A DNA stretch of 64,000 bases from JAJFHI01 sp050633705 (GCA_050633705.1 JBOEGZ010000020.1:142362-206361); one strand, 5' to 3'. Shown: positions 44,920 to 54,827, counted from the stretch's first letter. A program made the numbers and translations. The notes: generated by a model from the letters alone, not told the origin.

Positions 44920-46091
44920 CCGGTCTCCGCGACATCATTCATATTGCGCGCGCCCCACAAACCGGCGTTTGGTCAGTGATACGTCAACTGTCAATATGGC
45001 AAAGATCGAAAGGACACCGTGTTGGCATTGGCTTACTCATTCCATCAAGCTGGCCGAAGGCCGCTCGCGATCAATTGGAAGATCTGCGATCCAATGGCAT
45101 TCACATCATAACAGCTTCTAGCCCGGATATTTTCGGCACGGGTGCACTGCTCTATCACCAACTCAAAAATCCAATCAGTAGCTGGCTCGATAACTTTGCC
45201 AACGTGCAATCTGAAACAATCATTCACTTTCATAATGCTTGGTTGGCCGGCGCCTACCTGCCACTGAGAACCGTCAAGCCAAGCTCAGCCGTCGTCACCT
45301 ATCATGGTATCGCGGGGGCGTCTGCGCTTCGCACGCAACCGATACGCCGACTTATTCATCGCTATTGGGCGCAACGATTAAATGCAGCCGGGGTCAAGCA
45401 TGCATCCGTCGACGCTGAAAATCCAAAGATTGCAAAAGAGCTGTTCGATATTGAAACCGATATCTTTACCGTTGTCGCAAACGGTTATTGTGCAATACCT
45501 GGCGCTTCATCCAGCCCGCCATGGCTTCAAGATCAATCCCGTACATTCACTGTTGGGCAAGTGAGCGTGATCGACGACGGTAAGGGGTGGCAAATAACAG
45601 CCATGGCCGTCAAATACCTTCGCAACAATGGTCATAATGTTCGTTTGTTACTTGCTGGAACCGGACCACAAGCGCAAAAGGCTGCAGACTGGTGTCATGC
45701 CCACAGCTCTTTCGCCAAATACCTTGGTTATGTAGAAAATCCGCAAATTGACGTCTATCCACAATTGGATGTCTTGGCCTTGCCATCACTGACCGAGGGG
45801 TTGCCGATGGCGGCAATCGAAGCTCTTGCCTTCTCGATCCCTGTCGTTGCGACGCCTGTTGGAGGGTTGGCTCAGGCGATCACAAATGGCGCTAACGGCT
45901 ATCTTGTGGGTCGTACTGTCTCCAGCATTAGCACATCAATTCGCAAAATGATCTCAGACCCGGCGGGCTATGGGAGGCTTAGCAAGGGGGCACGCGAGTC
46001 TCATCGGCGATATTATTCTGTCGATGTCATGGGCCGCGCTTACGACGAATTATATGACGCCACCACGGTTCTGGCTGGCAAACGCCATTGA
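44916..46091 (+). CDS. family 4 glycosyltransferase
   Basis: A 391-residue GT-B glycosyltransferase. The first domain begins with DIIHIARAPQTGVWSVIRQL, a glycine-containing donor-side loop. The second domain has LAGTGPQAQKAADW near 245 and LPSLTEGLPMAAIEALAFSIPVVATPVGG near 285-315, the EX7E-type catalytic and nucleotide-binding motif of family 4. The frame is open from 44742, but the ATG at 44916 forms an ATGA overlap with the previous stop and is the likely start. The sugar and linkage are unknown. Confidence 0.9.
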   Translation: MTGLRDIIHIARAPQTGVWSVIRQLSIWQRSKGHRVGIGLLIPSSWPKAARDQLEDLRSNGIHIITASSPDIFGTGALLYHQLKNPISSWLDNFANVQSETIIHFHNAWLAGAYLPLRTVKPSSAVVTYHGIAGASALRTQPIRRLIHRYWAQRLNAAGVKHASVDAENPKIAKELFDIETDIFTVVANGYCAIPGASSSPPWLQDQSRTFTVGQVSVIDDGKGWQITAMAVKYLRNNGHNVRLLLAGTGPQAQKAADWCHAHSSFAKYLGYVENPQIDVYPQLDVLALPSLTEGLPMAAIEALAFSIPVVATPVGGLAQAITNGANGYLVGRTVSSISTSIRKMISDPAGYGRLSKGARESHRRYYSVDVMGRAYDELYDATTVLAGKRH

Positions 46092-46156
46092 ACGAGCCGT
46101 TTGCGATCGCGCGCGGATTGGAATTGATAACTCTTTTTGCAAGATAGAAGTGAACT

Positions 46157-47602
46157 TTGCACCCTAGTCCATTTTCGACACCAAGTGCTACCCACTTACG
46201 TAACCTGGACCTTGAATACGCGCGCCAGCGCAAGCCGAGGCCAAACTGGCAGGTTGGTATTGTTTTTGTTTGTCTTGTCGCCTTGAACGTCACACCGATA
46301 CGCGACAGTGCCGGGGGCGCACTGGCCTGCCTTTCCGCTTTGATCTGCGTATTCAATCCCTTTGCAACTTTCCTCTATGTCGCCGGGTCTCAAATTGCGC
46401 CGGATCCGAGCGGCTTTCCATTCACCCTTGCGCAACTCTTCGTCGTCGCATGGGTCGTTACACTGCCCTTCAATGGCTGTGCACGACACCTCACCGCAGC
46501 TTTTCAGGGGTTGCGCTATAGTCTCGTATTTATTGTGCTTTGGACGGTCATCGGCATCGCAAACCAAACAATCGACGAACCGATTGCCTATGCCTTCATC
46601 GCTGCAGCAATCCTCTCGACATATTTACCGAAGGTGAGTGGAGACGAGACGAGCTTATTGTTGATGCTCGCACTGGGCTGCTTGATTGGTGTTGCTGGGT
46701 ATTGGGGAACCGCCATTGGTATATCGATGGAAGGCGAGGTTTATGAACACGCCTCACGGGGCGGCACGCGTATGGGATCGGGTCGTGCGGACGTCAATTT
46801 CGCATCCGTAAATATTGGTTTTGGACTGTGGACGCTCATAGCTCTGCTGTTGCCAACCGCTTGGATGCAAAACCAGAAAAACCAAACAACCGCCAAATTC
46901 TTAATCGTTGTGGTGTTTGTTGCGTGCGCGTTACCACTTGTCGCGATGGGCTCAAGAGCGGGTCTGGGTTATTTGATTTTGGGTGGTGTTTCGCTGCTCC
47001 TTTACAGTCTCAACACGCACCTACTCGCGGGCGCCGCCCAACGATACGCACTCATCGTCACCGCAGTTGTGATATTCGTCTTGCCGTTCATTTGGCCCAA
47101 TCTTCTCGAAACGAAACCTGGACAGATGCTGCTGGCAACGCTGGAATACAATTCAGTTCAGTCGCAAGGATTAGGAAGTGGGACCGCTGCTGCTGGACGA
47201 CAAGAGATTTGGCAAAAGTTTTATGACATCGCCATTCAGTACCCATTTTTTGGCGCGCCAAAGAATTCCGTTGTTGATATGGGTGAATACGGTGTTGCAA
47301 TCATCGGTGTTGCCGGAAGCCAAGGTGGCACAGGGCACAACTTCTTTCTCGATTTGGCAGCCGGGCATGGCATTCCCATTGCTTTTTTATTCGTCATAAC
47401 ATTCATCGCACCGGTGATTGTTCTGCTCGCTCGCCGCGGTGCGCTTTATACCATGCCGTTTGTCATTGCCCATGCCATGGTGTTGTTGCCGTTCCTCAAT
47501 CTTTCCATACTCAACTGGAAAACCTATTGGGCCCTACACGTCATCACGGCTTATGCGGCATGCAAATCTGTTCGCATCAACAAAAACGTACCATCAGCAT
47601 AA
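46157..47602 (+). CDS. Wzy-like polysaccharide polymerase (O-antigen ligase family)
   Basis: A 481-residue membrane protein with about eleven hydrophobic segments. A periplasmic loop contains GRQEIWQKFYDIAIQYPFFG near 350 and GGTGHNFFLDLAAGHGIP near 390, the Wzy_C-type pattern with a conserved histidine. AMGSRAGLGYLIL near 258 is the arginine-containing GSRxG motif of polymerases. It sits among the glycosyltransferases, a typical position for Wzy, and so is the better candidate for the repeat-unit polymerase than the protein at 37115. The start may be the TTG at 46157; no ATG gives a better N-terminus. It shares one base with the next gene (TAATG). Confidence 0.85.
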   Translation: MHPSPFSTPSATHLRNLDLEYARQRKPRPNWQVGIVFVCLVALNVTPIRDSAGGALACLSALICVFNPFATFLYVAGSQIAPDPSGFPFTLAQLFVVAWVVTLPFNGCARHLTAAFQGLRYSLVFIVLWTVIGIANQTIDEPIAYAFIAAAILSTYLPKVSGDETSLLLMLALGCLIGVAGYWGTAIGISMEGEVYEHASRGGTRMGSGRADVNFASVNIGFGLWTLIALLLPTAWMQNQKNQTTAKFLIVVVFVACALPLVAMGSRAGLGYLILGGVSLLLYSLNTHLLAGAAQRYALIVTAVVIFVLPFIWPNLLETKPGQMLLATLEYNSVQSQGLGSGTAAAGRQEIWQKFYDIAIQYPFFGAPKNSVVDMGEYGVAIIGVAGSQGGTGHNFFLDLAAGHGIPIAFLFVITFIAPVIVLLARRGALYTMPFVIAHAMVLLPFLNLSILNWKTYWALHVITAYAACKSVRINKNVPSA

Positions 47603-48858
47603 TGGCTAGCAAACATATGAGGGTCTGTGTCGCCCAACTTGGTTCCAGAGAACATTACAACATCCCTCGGCTTTGTCATGAAGCCAGAGTCTTGACCCGA
47701 TTTCATACCGACTTCTGGACACCAATGCCAAATGCCGTGCATCGCACCATACGCAATCTGCCCAGCGCTCTGCCACAACGCATGCTGGGCCGTTACCATC
47801 GCGATATCCCTAACCATCTCGTAAGCGCGCATACGTTACCTGCCGCCTACGCGCAACTTCGCATCTCGAGCACGCGATCACGGATTAAAAAATATCAACT
47901 GTTTGAAAAGTGGGGCAGACAGTTTGCAACGCGTGTTGCACGCCAACTCTTAAAAGATCGCCCGATAGCTTTCTTTGGGTATTCCAGTGCCGCTTACGAA
48001 GCCCTCAAAATCGCTCGTGATCATGGCGTATTTGCTGTGCTGGACGAAATCGCACCGACACATTTAGAAGATGAGATTATTGCCGAGGAACACAAGCGTT
48101 TTGCCGACCTGGAACCTCACTACGCGCCAACGCCACAGCCTTTTCTCAATCGCTTGGAACTTGAATGGGACATCGCAGACCGGATTGTCGTAAATTCACG
48201 TTGGACCCGAAATGCTCTCATCCAACGCGGTGTTGAGACAGAGAAAATCCAAGTTATCCCGCTTATGTTTCGCAAACCCACCAACGGTGGGTATGTTAAA
48301 TTCCGCGACAAACGAAAACCTTTAAGGGTTCTCTGGCTTGGCACACTGTGTTTGCGCAAAGGTTTTCCATATGCATTGGAGGCAGCCAAACAGTTGAAAG
48401 GAAATTGCGCCACCTTCACCTTCGCCGGTCCATCACAAATTGACGTTAAGAAAGCAAGTTGGCCATCGAACGCAAAATACATTGGCCAGATCGCGAGAAT
48501 TGATGCCAGCACGATTTGGCGTGACCACGACATCTTTATTCTTCCAACCTTGTCAGATGGGTTCGCAATAACTCAGCTAGAGGCCACGGCTCATGGTCTT
48601 CCCGTGATCGTCACGCCCAATTGTGGTGAGGTTATCGAGAACGAAAAAAGCGGCTTGATTATTCCAACACGCAACGCCAAAGCAATTTCAGAGGCCATTC
48701 AAAAATTCGTAGATGAAGAGATTTCTCTTCAAAATGCCTCCGCAAATGCAATAGCGCGAGCGAAAAATTTCGAACCCCACAACATCTGGCCTCAACTAGA
48801 GGCTGCGCTTAGCCGTAGTGAGCTGCTCGGAAACAAGTTCTTAGGCGTACCAGTTTAA
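47602..48858 (+). CDS. family 4 glycosyltransferase
   Basis: A 418-residue GT-B glycosyltransferase. The N-terminal domain (RVCVAQLGSREHYNIPRL) is followed by a linker rich in Arg. The C-terminal domain has RVLWLGTLCLRKGFPYAL near 235, the usual start of the nucleotide-binding domain, and LPTLSDGFAITQLEATAHGLPVIVTPNCG near 310-340, the EX7E-like motif, with Gln-Leu-Glu in the usual place. The frame is open from 47527, but the ATG at 47602 overlapping the previous stop by one base is preferred. Donor and acceptor are unknown. Confidence 0.88.
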   Translation: MASKHMRVCVAQLGSREHYNIPRLCHEARVLTRFHTDFWTPMPNAVHRTIRNLPSALPQRMLGRYHRDIPNHLVSAHTLPAAYAQLRISSTRSRIKKYQLFEKWGRQFATRVARQLLKDRPIAFFGYSSAAYEALKIARDHGVFAVLDEIAPTHLEDEIIAEEHKRFADLEPHYAPTPQPFLNRLELEWDIADRIVVNSRWTRNALIQRGVETEKIQVIPLMFRKPTNGGYVKFRDKRKPLRVLWLGTLCLRKGFPYALEAAKQLKGNCATFTFAGPSQIDVKKASWPSNAKYIGQIARIDASTIWRDHDIFILPTLSDGFAITQLEATAHGLPVIVTPNCGEVIENEKSGLIIPTRNAKAISEAIQKFVDEEISLQNASANAIARAKNFEPHNIWPQLEAALSRSELLGNKFLGVPV

Positions 48859-48912
48859 CAGGTCACAACAATAGCCAATCTAGAAACAGAACCAGCAACG
48901 CTCTCAACACCC

Positions 48913-50136
48913 GTGATCAAACCCGCGTGCGAAGGGCGCAAGCGACCGGTTTGCGCCGTGATCTGTGAGGAAATCAGCAACTATCACGCAGCCCGTTTCG
49001 ATGATGTCATGGCGCGTGGGAATTTCGAGATTCACGTCATCGAAACAACACCAAACGCGACATTCAAAGAGTTTCGTGTCGCCGAAACAGGTAACACTTC
49101 GTTTCATAAAACAATACTTGGGCTACCACTCTCATCGAAACGCAATCGGGTTCGAATGGCCATAAGTAACACTTTGACCCGATTAGACCCTGACGTGGTG
49201 TTCACGCCGGGCTGGTCAATGATCAATTCTTTGGCGGCAATCGTGTGGTGTTTAAACGCTCGCAAACCTCTCGTACTAATGTCCGACAGCACATTGCAAG
49301 ACAGAGCCCGCCAACAACTCAAAGAAGCATTGAAAAGACGCATCGTTGCACAGGCTCAAGTGATATTTGTCGCCGGCACACCTCATGCAGAGTACGTCGG
49401 TCTCTTGGGCGCCTCCGACACCCAAATTTTCCTTGGTTACGATGCGATTGACAATACCTACTTTTCCAACAATGCCGAGATAGCGCGCAGCCAGGGCGAC
49501 AATTTACGGCGCGCTTTAGATCTACCGGAAAACTACTTCCTCGTCTGCGTTCGGCTTGCAAAGAGTAAGAACATTTTGAGTTTATTGCAGGCCTATGCTC
49601 AATATCACAGCCGCTCGGCAACGACACCTTGGCACTTGGTCATCGTTGGGCCCGGTGCCATAGAGCCTAATGCGTTATTGCCGTACCAAAATCTGCTAGA
49701 TAACGGCAACATTCAATTCGTCGGCGCAAAAAATTACCGTGAACTACCGCAATATTATGGCTTGGCTGAAGCTTTTGTTCTGCCAAGCACGACTGAAACA
49801 TGGGGGTTAGTTGTCAATGAAGCAATGGCATCCGGATTGCCTGTCGTTGTCTCAAATCGTTGCGGTTGCGCACACGACTTAGTGCATTCCGGAAAGAATG
49901 GACTGATATTTGACCCTTACGATGTCGACCAACTCGCCCGTTGCTTGCATCAGGTCGCAAAAGACAAACAAAAGCGTGCTTCGATGGCGCAATCAGGCAG
50001 GAACATAATTTCTAATTGGGGCCTCGATCGTTTTTCTGATGGCTTCGAGGCAGCCGCTCAAGCAGCCCTAACGGCCCCTGACCGGAAATCTTCGATACTC
50101 GACATGTTATTGGTGAGATTACTGATGCTGCGATGA
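48913..50136 (+). CDS. family 4 glycosyltransferase
   Basis: A 407-residue GT-B glycosyltransferase starting with GTG at 48913. The donor-binding domain begins FLVCVRLAKSKNILSLLQAYAQY near 203. LPSTTETWGLVVNEAMASGLPVVVSNRCG near 292-320 gives the catalytic Glu pair of family 4. NGLIFDPYDVDQLARCL near 335 is the conserved tail helix. It belongs to the rightward operon and overlaps the next gene by four bases. Confidence 0.88.
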   Translation: MIKPACEGRKRPVCAVICEEISNYHAARFDDVMARGNFEIHVIETTPNATFKEFRVAETGNTSFHKTILGLPLSSKRNRVRMAISNTLTRLDPDVVFTPGWSMINSLAAIVWCLNARKPLVLMSDSTLQDRARQQLKEALKRRIVAQAQVIFVAGTPHAEYVGLLGASDTQIFLGYDAIDNTYFSNNAEIARSQGDNLRRALDLPENYFLVCVRLAKSKNILSLLQAYAQYHSRSATTPWHLVIVGPGAIEPNALLPYQNLLDNGNIQFVGAKNYRELPQYYGLAEAFVLPSTTETWGLVVNEAMASGLPVVVSNRCGCAHDLVHSGKNGLIFDPYDVDQLARCLHQVAKDKQKRASMAQSGRNIISNWGLDRFSDGFEAAAQAALTAPDRKSSILDMLLVRLLMLR

Positions 50137-51308
50137 AGGTATCTTTCGTAACATCATGGTTGAGTCGAGAAGGCGGTGGGGGTGTGAAAACTGCCGTTGA
50201 GCGCACATCAAGCGCCCTCAACGCAAGCCGTTCAATTCACGTCGACGTTCTAGGGCTTGCTGATCAGGCTTGGCAGGAAGAAAAAAACACCTGGCAAGGA
50301 GGGCCGGCCAAGGCCTTTCCAGTCCATGGACCAAAGGCATTAGGGTATTCTCCAAAATTGCGTCATGCCCTTCATTCTTCTTCCTCTGAAGTTATCCACT
50401 CCCACGGTCTGTGGTGTCATACCTCTGCAGACGTTGCGTCATGGAATTCAAAATATTCAAACAATCCGTACGTTGTTTCCCCGCACGGAATGCTCGATTC
50501 ATGGGCGCTATCACGGGCATCGATCAAGAAACGAATTGCCAGGTGGCTATATGAAGACAAACACCTTGCCAGAGCGTCTTGTATCCATGCGCTGTGTCAA
50601 TCCGAGGCGATCGCAATTCGCGCTTTTGGCCTGACCAATCCAATTTGCGTTGTTCCAAACGGCCTATCGCTTCCAGAATGTAGACACACAACAAAACCGC
50701 CCTGGCAGGCTGACTTTGAACCACACAATCCTGTGTTACTTTTTCTTGGGCGATTGCATCCCAAAAAAAACATCCATGGACTGTTGTCAGCAATCGCGCA
50801 AATCAAGCGAAATGGAAAACTCAGAGATTGGCGTGTTGCGATTGCAGGTTGGGATCAAGTTGGCTATCTCGAACAACTGCGCCGCCAAGTTAAATCGTTA
50901 GATTTAAACCGCGAAGTCCGCTTTTTAGGCGCAATCCATGGCACACACAAAGACGCTGCATTGCGCTTTGCAGCCGCGTATGTTTTGCCGTCCTTTAGCG
51001 AAGGCTTTCCGATTTCTGTTTTGGAAGCCTGGGCTTATGCTCGCCCTGTTGCAATGACGTCGGCATGTAACATACCTGAAGGTTTTACAATGGGCGCGGC
51101 GCACCAAATTGCACCAAACCCCAACGAAATGTCTCAAGACCTTCAGGAGTTCCTCCATTTAGGTCATTCAAAACTCACTTCCATGGGGCAAAACGGTCGA
51201 CAATTGATTGCCGAGAGGTTTTCCCTTGACGCTACGGCTCTACAATTTTCCCAACTTTACGAATGGGTAAATTCGCGCGGCCCGAGGCCTAACTTTGTAC
51301 AGCTCTAG
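50133..51308 (+). CDS. family 4 glycosyltransferase
   Basis: A 391-residue GT-B glycosyltransferase. The N-terminus KVSFVTSWLSREGGGGVKTAVERTS has the glycine-rich donor loop. VIHSHGLWCHTSADVA and VVSPHGMLDSWAL near 85-120 contain the HG motif common in WcaA/WbaZ-like enzymes. LLFLGRLHPKKNIHGLLSA near 205 and LPSFSEGFPISVLEAWAYARPVAMTSACN near 285-315 complete the catalytic domain. It is the last gene before the DUF2793 gene, whose stop lies only nine bases away on the other strand. Confidence 0.9.
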   Translation: MKVSFVTSWLSREGGGGVKTAVERTSSALNASRSIHVDVLGLADQAWQEEKNTWQGGPAKAFPVHGPKALGYSPKLRHALHSSSSEVIHSHGLWCHTSADVASWNSKYSNNPYVVSPHGMLDSWALSRASIKKRIARWLYEDKHLARASCIHALCQSEAIAIRAFGLTNPICVVPNGLSLPECRHTTKPPWQADFEPHNPVLLFLGRLHPKKNIHGLLSAIAQIKRNGKLRDWRVAIAGWDQVGYLEQLRRQVKSLDLNREVRFLGAIHGTHKDAALRFAAAYVLPSFSEGFPISVLEAWAYARPVAMTSACNIPEGFTMGAAHQIAPNPNEMSQDLQEFLHLGHSKLTSMGQNGRQLIAERFSLDATALQFSQLYEWVNSRGPRPNFVQL

Positions 51309-51316
51309 ACCAACGA

Positions 51317-52732
51317 CTAGGTCAACACAGAACTCGTAAGCATTCGCCATTGCGTTCCATCAGATACACACAGTGTGGCACCAACGCTCGCGTCGGATAT
51401 GTAGATGACGGCACCATCGCCTTCGGTGACAGCGGACGGGACAGTTGCAACAGTATAGGTTGCAACTTTGACAGAGCGGACCTTGAGTTGCGCAAGACTT
51501 CCGGCCGTGCCGTTATTCACCTCAAGAATTTCAGGTGCCGATCGCGTGAGCCCGACATCAGGCGTGCCGTAGGCATCACCGACGGGAACCCAATTCAATT
51601 GATAACCTGCCTTAAAACGCGTCCAATCGGAATACATCCAAAATGGCGTTGTGTCGGGCAAAAGACGGAAACCGAGTTCATCAAACAGGGCAAAACTGAC
51701 AGTACCAGCACCCGTCACTTGCGATTTCAGATTTACCTTCGCTCCAGCGATTGCAATCGGCAAGACGGGCATGCCACCACCAGACATCGAGCCGAGAACA
51801 TTTTCATCCGGGCGAGCAGACATCGTGCACGCCTGCCACTGCGTTGGATCAACCGCGGTTGAAATATCGCTGTTAAGAACATGGATCCAGGCTCGCCCAG
51901 TAATGTCCGAGCCACCAGTACCATTCGGAACAATATCAAGCACGGTTGGTGTATCGGTTCCACGTGCACGCAACGTTGCTATTCCATAATTAGGTGTCTC
52001 ATCCCCGCGGTTACTCAGCTCTACGGCTTCGCTGTCATTTTCGTCTTCGCCCAAAACGATACTTTTAGGAAAATGAGGCTTTGCAGATGCGGGATCAATG
52101 TTCAATGCACCTTCGAAATTCGAACCATCAGCGCTCACCTTTAGCTCGAATAGGTTTGAACTTGTCACCCCGAATTCAGCCCGACCGGAATAGTTGGTTT
52201 GAAACACGACGCTCGCGACATCCGTGTCGGTCGACTTATTTATTGTAACACGACTGTCGCCAGACCCCGGTGTTACATCATCGTGTGACAACAACACAGA
52301 ATCTGATTTTACAGTGAGCTTGTTTGTCGAATCGGCCGTCGCATTAACACCAACAAGTGGTGTGGGATTAACCGACCCACTCCCCCCTCCACCAGGAACT
52401 GGTATCCATCCACTGCCGTCAAATACGAGGAATTGTGCCTCATCTGCGACCCAGGTGGTCCAACCTTGACGGGGCGCCAAAAGGGCCCATGCACCATCTT
52501 GAAAGGCGGCAACAGATCCTTGAGAATTTTCCCAATCACCTGTTGGCGTGGCAGCAACGATGTAACGGTCGCCTTCATTCGGACTGGCTGGAGGCGCGCT
52601 CAGATCGCGGTCAAGAACAGCCAGTTGAACAATCGCATCAAGTTTGCGTATGGCCTCATTATGCGTGACGTGTTTTTGCGCTTGTGCAGCGGCAATGTAG
52701 GGCAATTCAAGGTTCGAACTCAGGTCACTCAT
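51317..52732 (-). CDS. DUF2793 phage-tail-like protein inside the exopolysaccharide locus
   Basis: A 471-residue protein whose first 105 residues match the DUF2793 pattern: LELPYIAAAQAQKHVTHNEA, then SPNEGDRYIVAATPTGDW and VADEAQFLVFDGSGW. DUF2793 is found in alphaproteobacterial prophage and gene-transfer-agent tail or host-specificity proteins. The middle is repetitive beta structure rich in Ser, Thr, Asn and Asp, like tail fibres. The end (GDGAVIYISDASVGATLCVSDGTQWRML) resembles tail-fibre tip sequences. No signal peptide is seen. The frame is open from 52834; the ATG at 52732 begins at the domain. It is the only minus-strand gene between 36.7 and 54.8 kb, with no other phage gene nearby. 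Confidence 0.8.
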   Translation of the reverse strand: MSDLSSNLELPYIAAAQAQKHVTHNEAIRKLDAIVQLAVLDRDLSAPPASPNEGDRYIVAATPTGDWENSQGSVAAFQDGAWALLAPRQGWTTWVADEAQFLVFDGSGWIPVPGGGGSGSVNPTPLVGVNATADSTNKLTVKSDSVLLSHDDVTPGSGDSRVTINKSTDTDVASVVFQTNYSGRAEFGVTSSNLFELKVSADGSNFEGALNIDPASAKPHFPKSIVLGEDENDSEAVELSNRGDETPNYGIATLRARGTDTPTVLDIVPNGTGGSDITGRAWIHVLNSDISTAVDPTQWQACTMSARPDENVLGSMSGGGMPVLPIAIAGAKVNLKSQVTGAGTVSFALFDELGFRLLPDTTPFWMYSDWTRFKAGYQLNWVPVGDAYGTPDVGLTRSAPEILEVNNGTAGSLAQLKVRSVKVATYTVATVPSAVTEGDGAVIYISDASVGATLCVSDGTQWRMLTSSVLT

Positions 52733-52850
52733 AACTTCCACTCCATACCGGACGTGTAGCGAGTATGCCTTCACCCAATTTAACGGGGATAAATCTCTCG
52801 TTCCAACGAAACAATCAATAATGCTTTGATGCAAAACCTAAAAAACACGC

Positions 52851-53471
52851 ATGAAAAAGAACCTTGTAAACCTCAATGCCTATAAGTCATCCGAATTTCA
52901 ACGCGGTCGCTCTGGGTTCGTGGAAGGGATGTGGTGTCTTATTCAGGCATTGTTTATTGCCTCATTCGTTCCCGGCTCAATGCACCGTTGCTTTTTGCTT
53001 CGCTTGTTTGGCGCAAAAGTCGGCCAACGCGTTGTCCTCAAACCAGGGTTGAAAATAAAATTTCCATGGCGGCTTCAAATCGCCAACGACGTTTGGATTG
53101 GTGAGAATGTCTGGATCGATAATCTGACAATGGTCACGATCAATTCTAATGTCTGTGTCTCCCAAGGCGCTTATCTGTGCACCGGCAACCACAATTGGAC
53201 TTCGCCAAACTTCGATCTCATAACAGCGCCGATTACCATCGACGATTGTGTCTGGGTGGCCGCAAGGTCTACGGTTGGACCTGGCGTGAATGTCAGCCAG
53301 GGTGCAATTCTGACTATCGGAAGCGTTGCAACAGACGACCTCGAACCATGGACGATCAATTCAGGAAACCCAGCAAAGAGGGTTAAGGCGCGCCGTCTTG
53401 CCAAGAAAACTCTCGAAGAAGCGGTGAATAGCGAACGGACCGAAAACGCAAACAGCCAACGCCTCGAATAA
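52851..53471 (+). CDS. WcaF-like acetyltransferase (left-handed beta helix)
   Basis: A 206-residue hexapeptide-repeat acyltransferase of the WcaF/colanic acid type. It opens with a short hydrophobic segment (MWCLIQALFIASFVPG) and then LRLFGAKVGQRVVLKPGLKIKFPW. Hexapeptide repeats follow (VWIGENVWIDNL, VCVSQGAYLCTGNHNW, ITIDDCVWVAARSTV). The CTGNHNW segment carries the catalytic histidine near residue 108. The protein O-acetylates a sugar of the repeat unit or lipid intermediate. It lies between the divergent DUF2793 gene and a glycosyltransferase 23 bases downstream. Confidence 0.9.
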   Translation: MKKNLVNLNAYKSSEFQRGRSGFVEGMWCLIQALFIASFVPGSMHRCFLLRLFGAKVGQRVVLKPGLKIKFPWRLQIANDVWIGENVWIDNLTMVTINSNVCVSQGAYLCTGNHNWTSPNFDLITAPITIDDCVWVAARSTVGPGVNVSQGAILTIGSVATDDLEPWTINSGNPAKRVKARRLAKKTLEEAVNSERTENANSQRLE

Positions 53472-53494
53472 AAATCTGCCTGCTAAAGACATAA

Positions 53495-54823
53495 ATGAAA
53501 ATTATCTTCGTCAATAGATTTTTCTATCCTGACCATTCGGCAACAAGCCAAATGTTGTCAGACTTGGCTTTCGCGCTTGCCAAGCACGGACACAAGATCG
53601 TCGTCATTACGTCGCGTCAAAGCTATGACAACAACCCTGATAAGCTTGCACGCCATGAAACGATCAACGGAACCGAGGTCATTAGGGTTGCATCGTCACG
53701 GCTTGGCAGGCACAACTTAATGGGACGCGTTGTCGACTACGTTACGTTTTTCATGACCGTTATTCCCGCAATATTAAAGCACACTGTCAAAGGCGACATT
53801 GTTGTCGCAAAAACTGATCCACCATTGATATCGATTCTGGTGGCTCCACTGACATGGCTCAAAGGCGCTCGGTTCATCAATTGGCTGCAAGACATCTTTC
53901 CCGAAATTGCAACAGAACTCAAATTCTCGAAAAGCCGATTAAGCAAACGCTTTGTCTCAGTACTTGGCAAACTTCGCAATCGATCTCTTCGCTACGCCAA
54001 CGCAAACGTTGTCCTGGGCGAGAACATGGCAACAAAGCTCACCAAGTCAGGTATCGCTGAGAAGAATATTCACATCATTCACAACTGGAGCGACGGGACG
54101 CTTGTATCTCCAATCGATGTTTCTGATAACGCCTTTCGCCGCACGTGTTATTGCGAAAATTCTTTCGTTGTCGGTTACTCAGGAAACCTTGGCAGGGCGC
54201 ATGATTACGAAACAATACTTCATGCGATTGAAAAAATTGAACACCGCCATCGACCGAACACGATATCGCAAAATGAGCGCTGCACAAAAAATTTTCCCGG
54301 CAACACCCCGACGTCAAATACGATTGTTCAATGGTTGTTTGTCGGAGGAGGCATCTCGTCCAACGCGCTCAAACAAGAAATCACTGCGCGTGGTTTGACG
54401 AGCGTGGCATTTCAACCTTATCAGCCCCGTAAAATCTTGGCCGCAAGCTTATCTGTGCCAGATCTTCATCTGGTTTCTCTGCGGCCAGAACTTGAAGGCC
54501 TCATTGTTCCAAGCAAATATTACGGCGTTGCAGCAGCTGGACGACCGGCGATATTTATCGGTGATAAAAATGGAGAGGTCGCCAAGATTATTCATCGCAG
54601 CAATACAGGCAGCGTCGTGACGCCTGGAGATGACGACGAACTCGTCAGGCAAGTTTTGCGTTACGCAAACAATCCAGATCTTGTAAAAAAACAAGGCCAG
54701 AATGCACGATCGTTGTTTGAAACAGAATTTGATTTCCCGATTGCACTTCAAGCTTGGGAACAACTTCTCAGTCAAGTGATGAGCGCAGATGTAAAAAAGA
54801 AAATCAATAAATTCCGTCAATAA
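53495..54823 (+). CDS. family 4 glycosyltransferase (WbuB-like)
   Basis: A 442-residue GT-B glycosyltransferase. The start KIIFVNRFFYPDHSATSQMLSDLA is characteristic of the WbuB/colanic acid WcaI group. LQDIFPEIA near 132 and NIHIIHNWSDG near 195 are group motifs, and VVGYSGNLGRAHDYETILHAI near 225 opens the donor domain. The usual catalytic Glu segment reads LRPELEGLIVPSKYYGVAAAGRPAIF near 328-352, again as in WbuB. An insertion of about 30 residues near 250-280 (NTISQNERCTKN) is richer in polar residues than relatives I recall. It is the last enzyme gene of the rightward arm and converges on the antiterminator gene. Confidence 0.88.
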   Translation: MKIIFVNRFFYPDHSATSQMLSDLAFALAKHGHKIVVITSRQSYDNNPDKLARHETINGTEVIRVASSRLGRHNLMGRVVDYVTFFMTVIPAILKHTVKGDIVVAKTDPPLISILVAPLTWLKGARFINWLQDIFPEIATELKFSKSRLSKRFVSVLGKLRNRSLRYANANVVLGENMATKLTKSGIAEKNIHIIHNWSDGTLVSPIDVSDNAFRRTCYCENSFVVGYSGNLGRAHDYETILHAIEKIEHRHRPNTISQNERCTKNFPGNTPTSNTIVQWLFVGGGISSNALKQEITARGLTSVAFQPYQPRKILAASLSVPDLHLVSLRPELEGLIVPSKYYGVAAAGRPAIFIGDKNGEVAKIIHRSNTGSVVTPGDDDELVRQVLRYANNPDLVKKQGQNARSLFETEFDFPIALQAWEQLLSQVMSADVKKKINKFRQ

Positions 54824-54827
54824 AACT

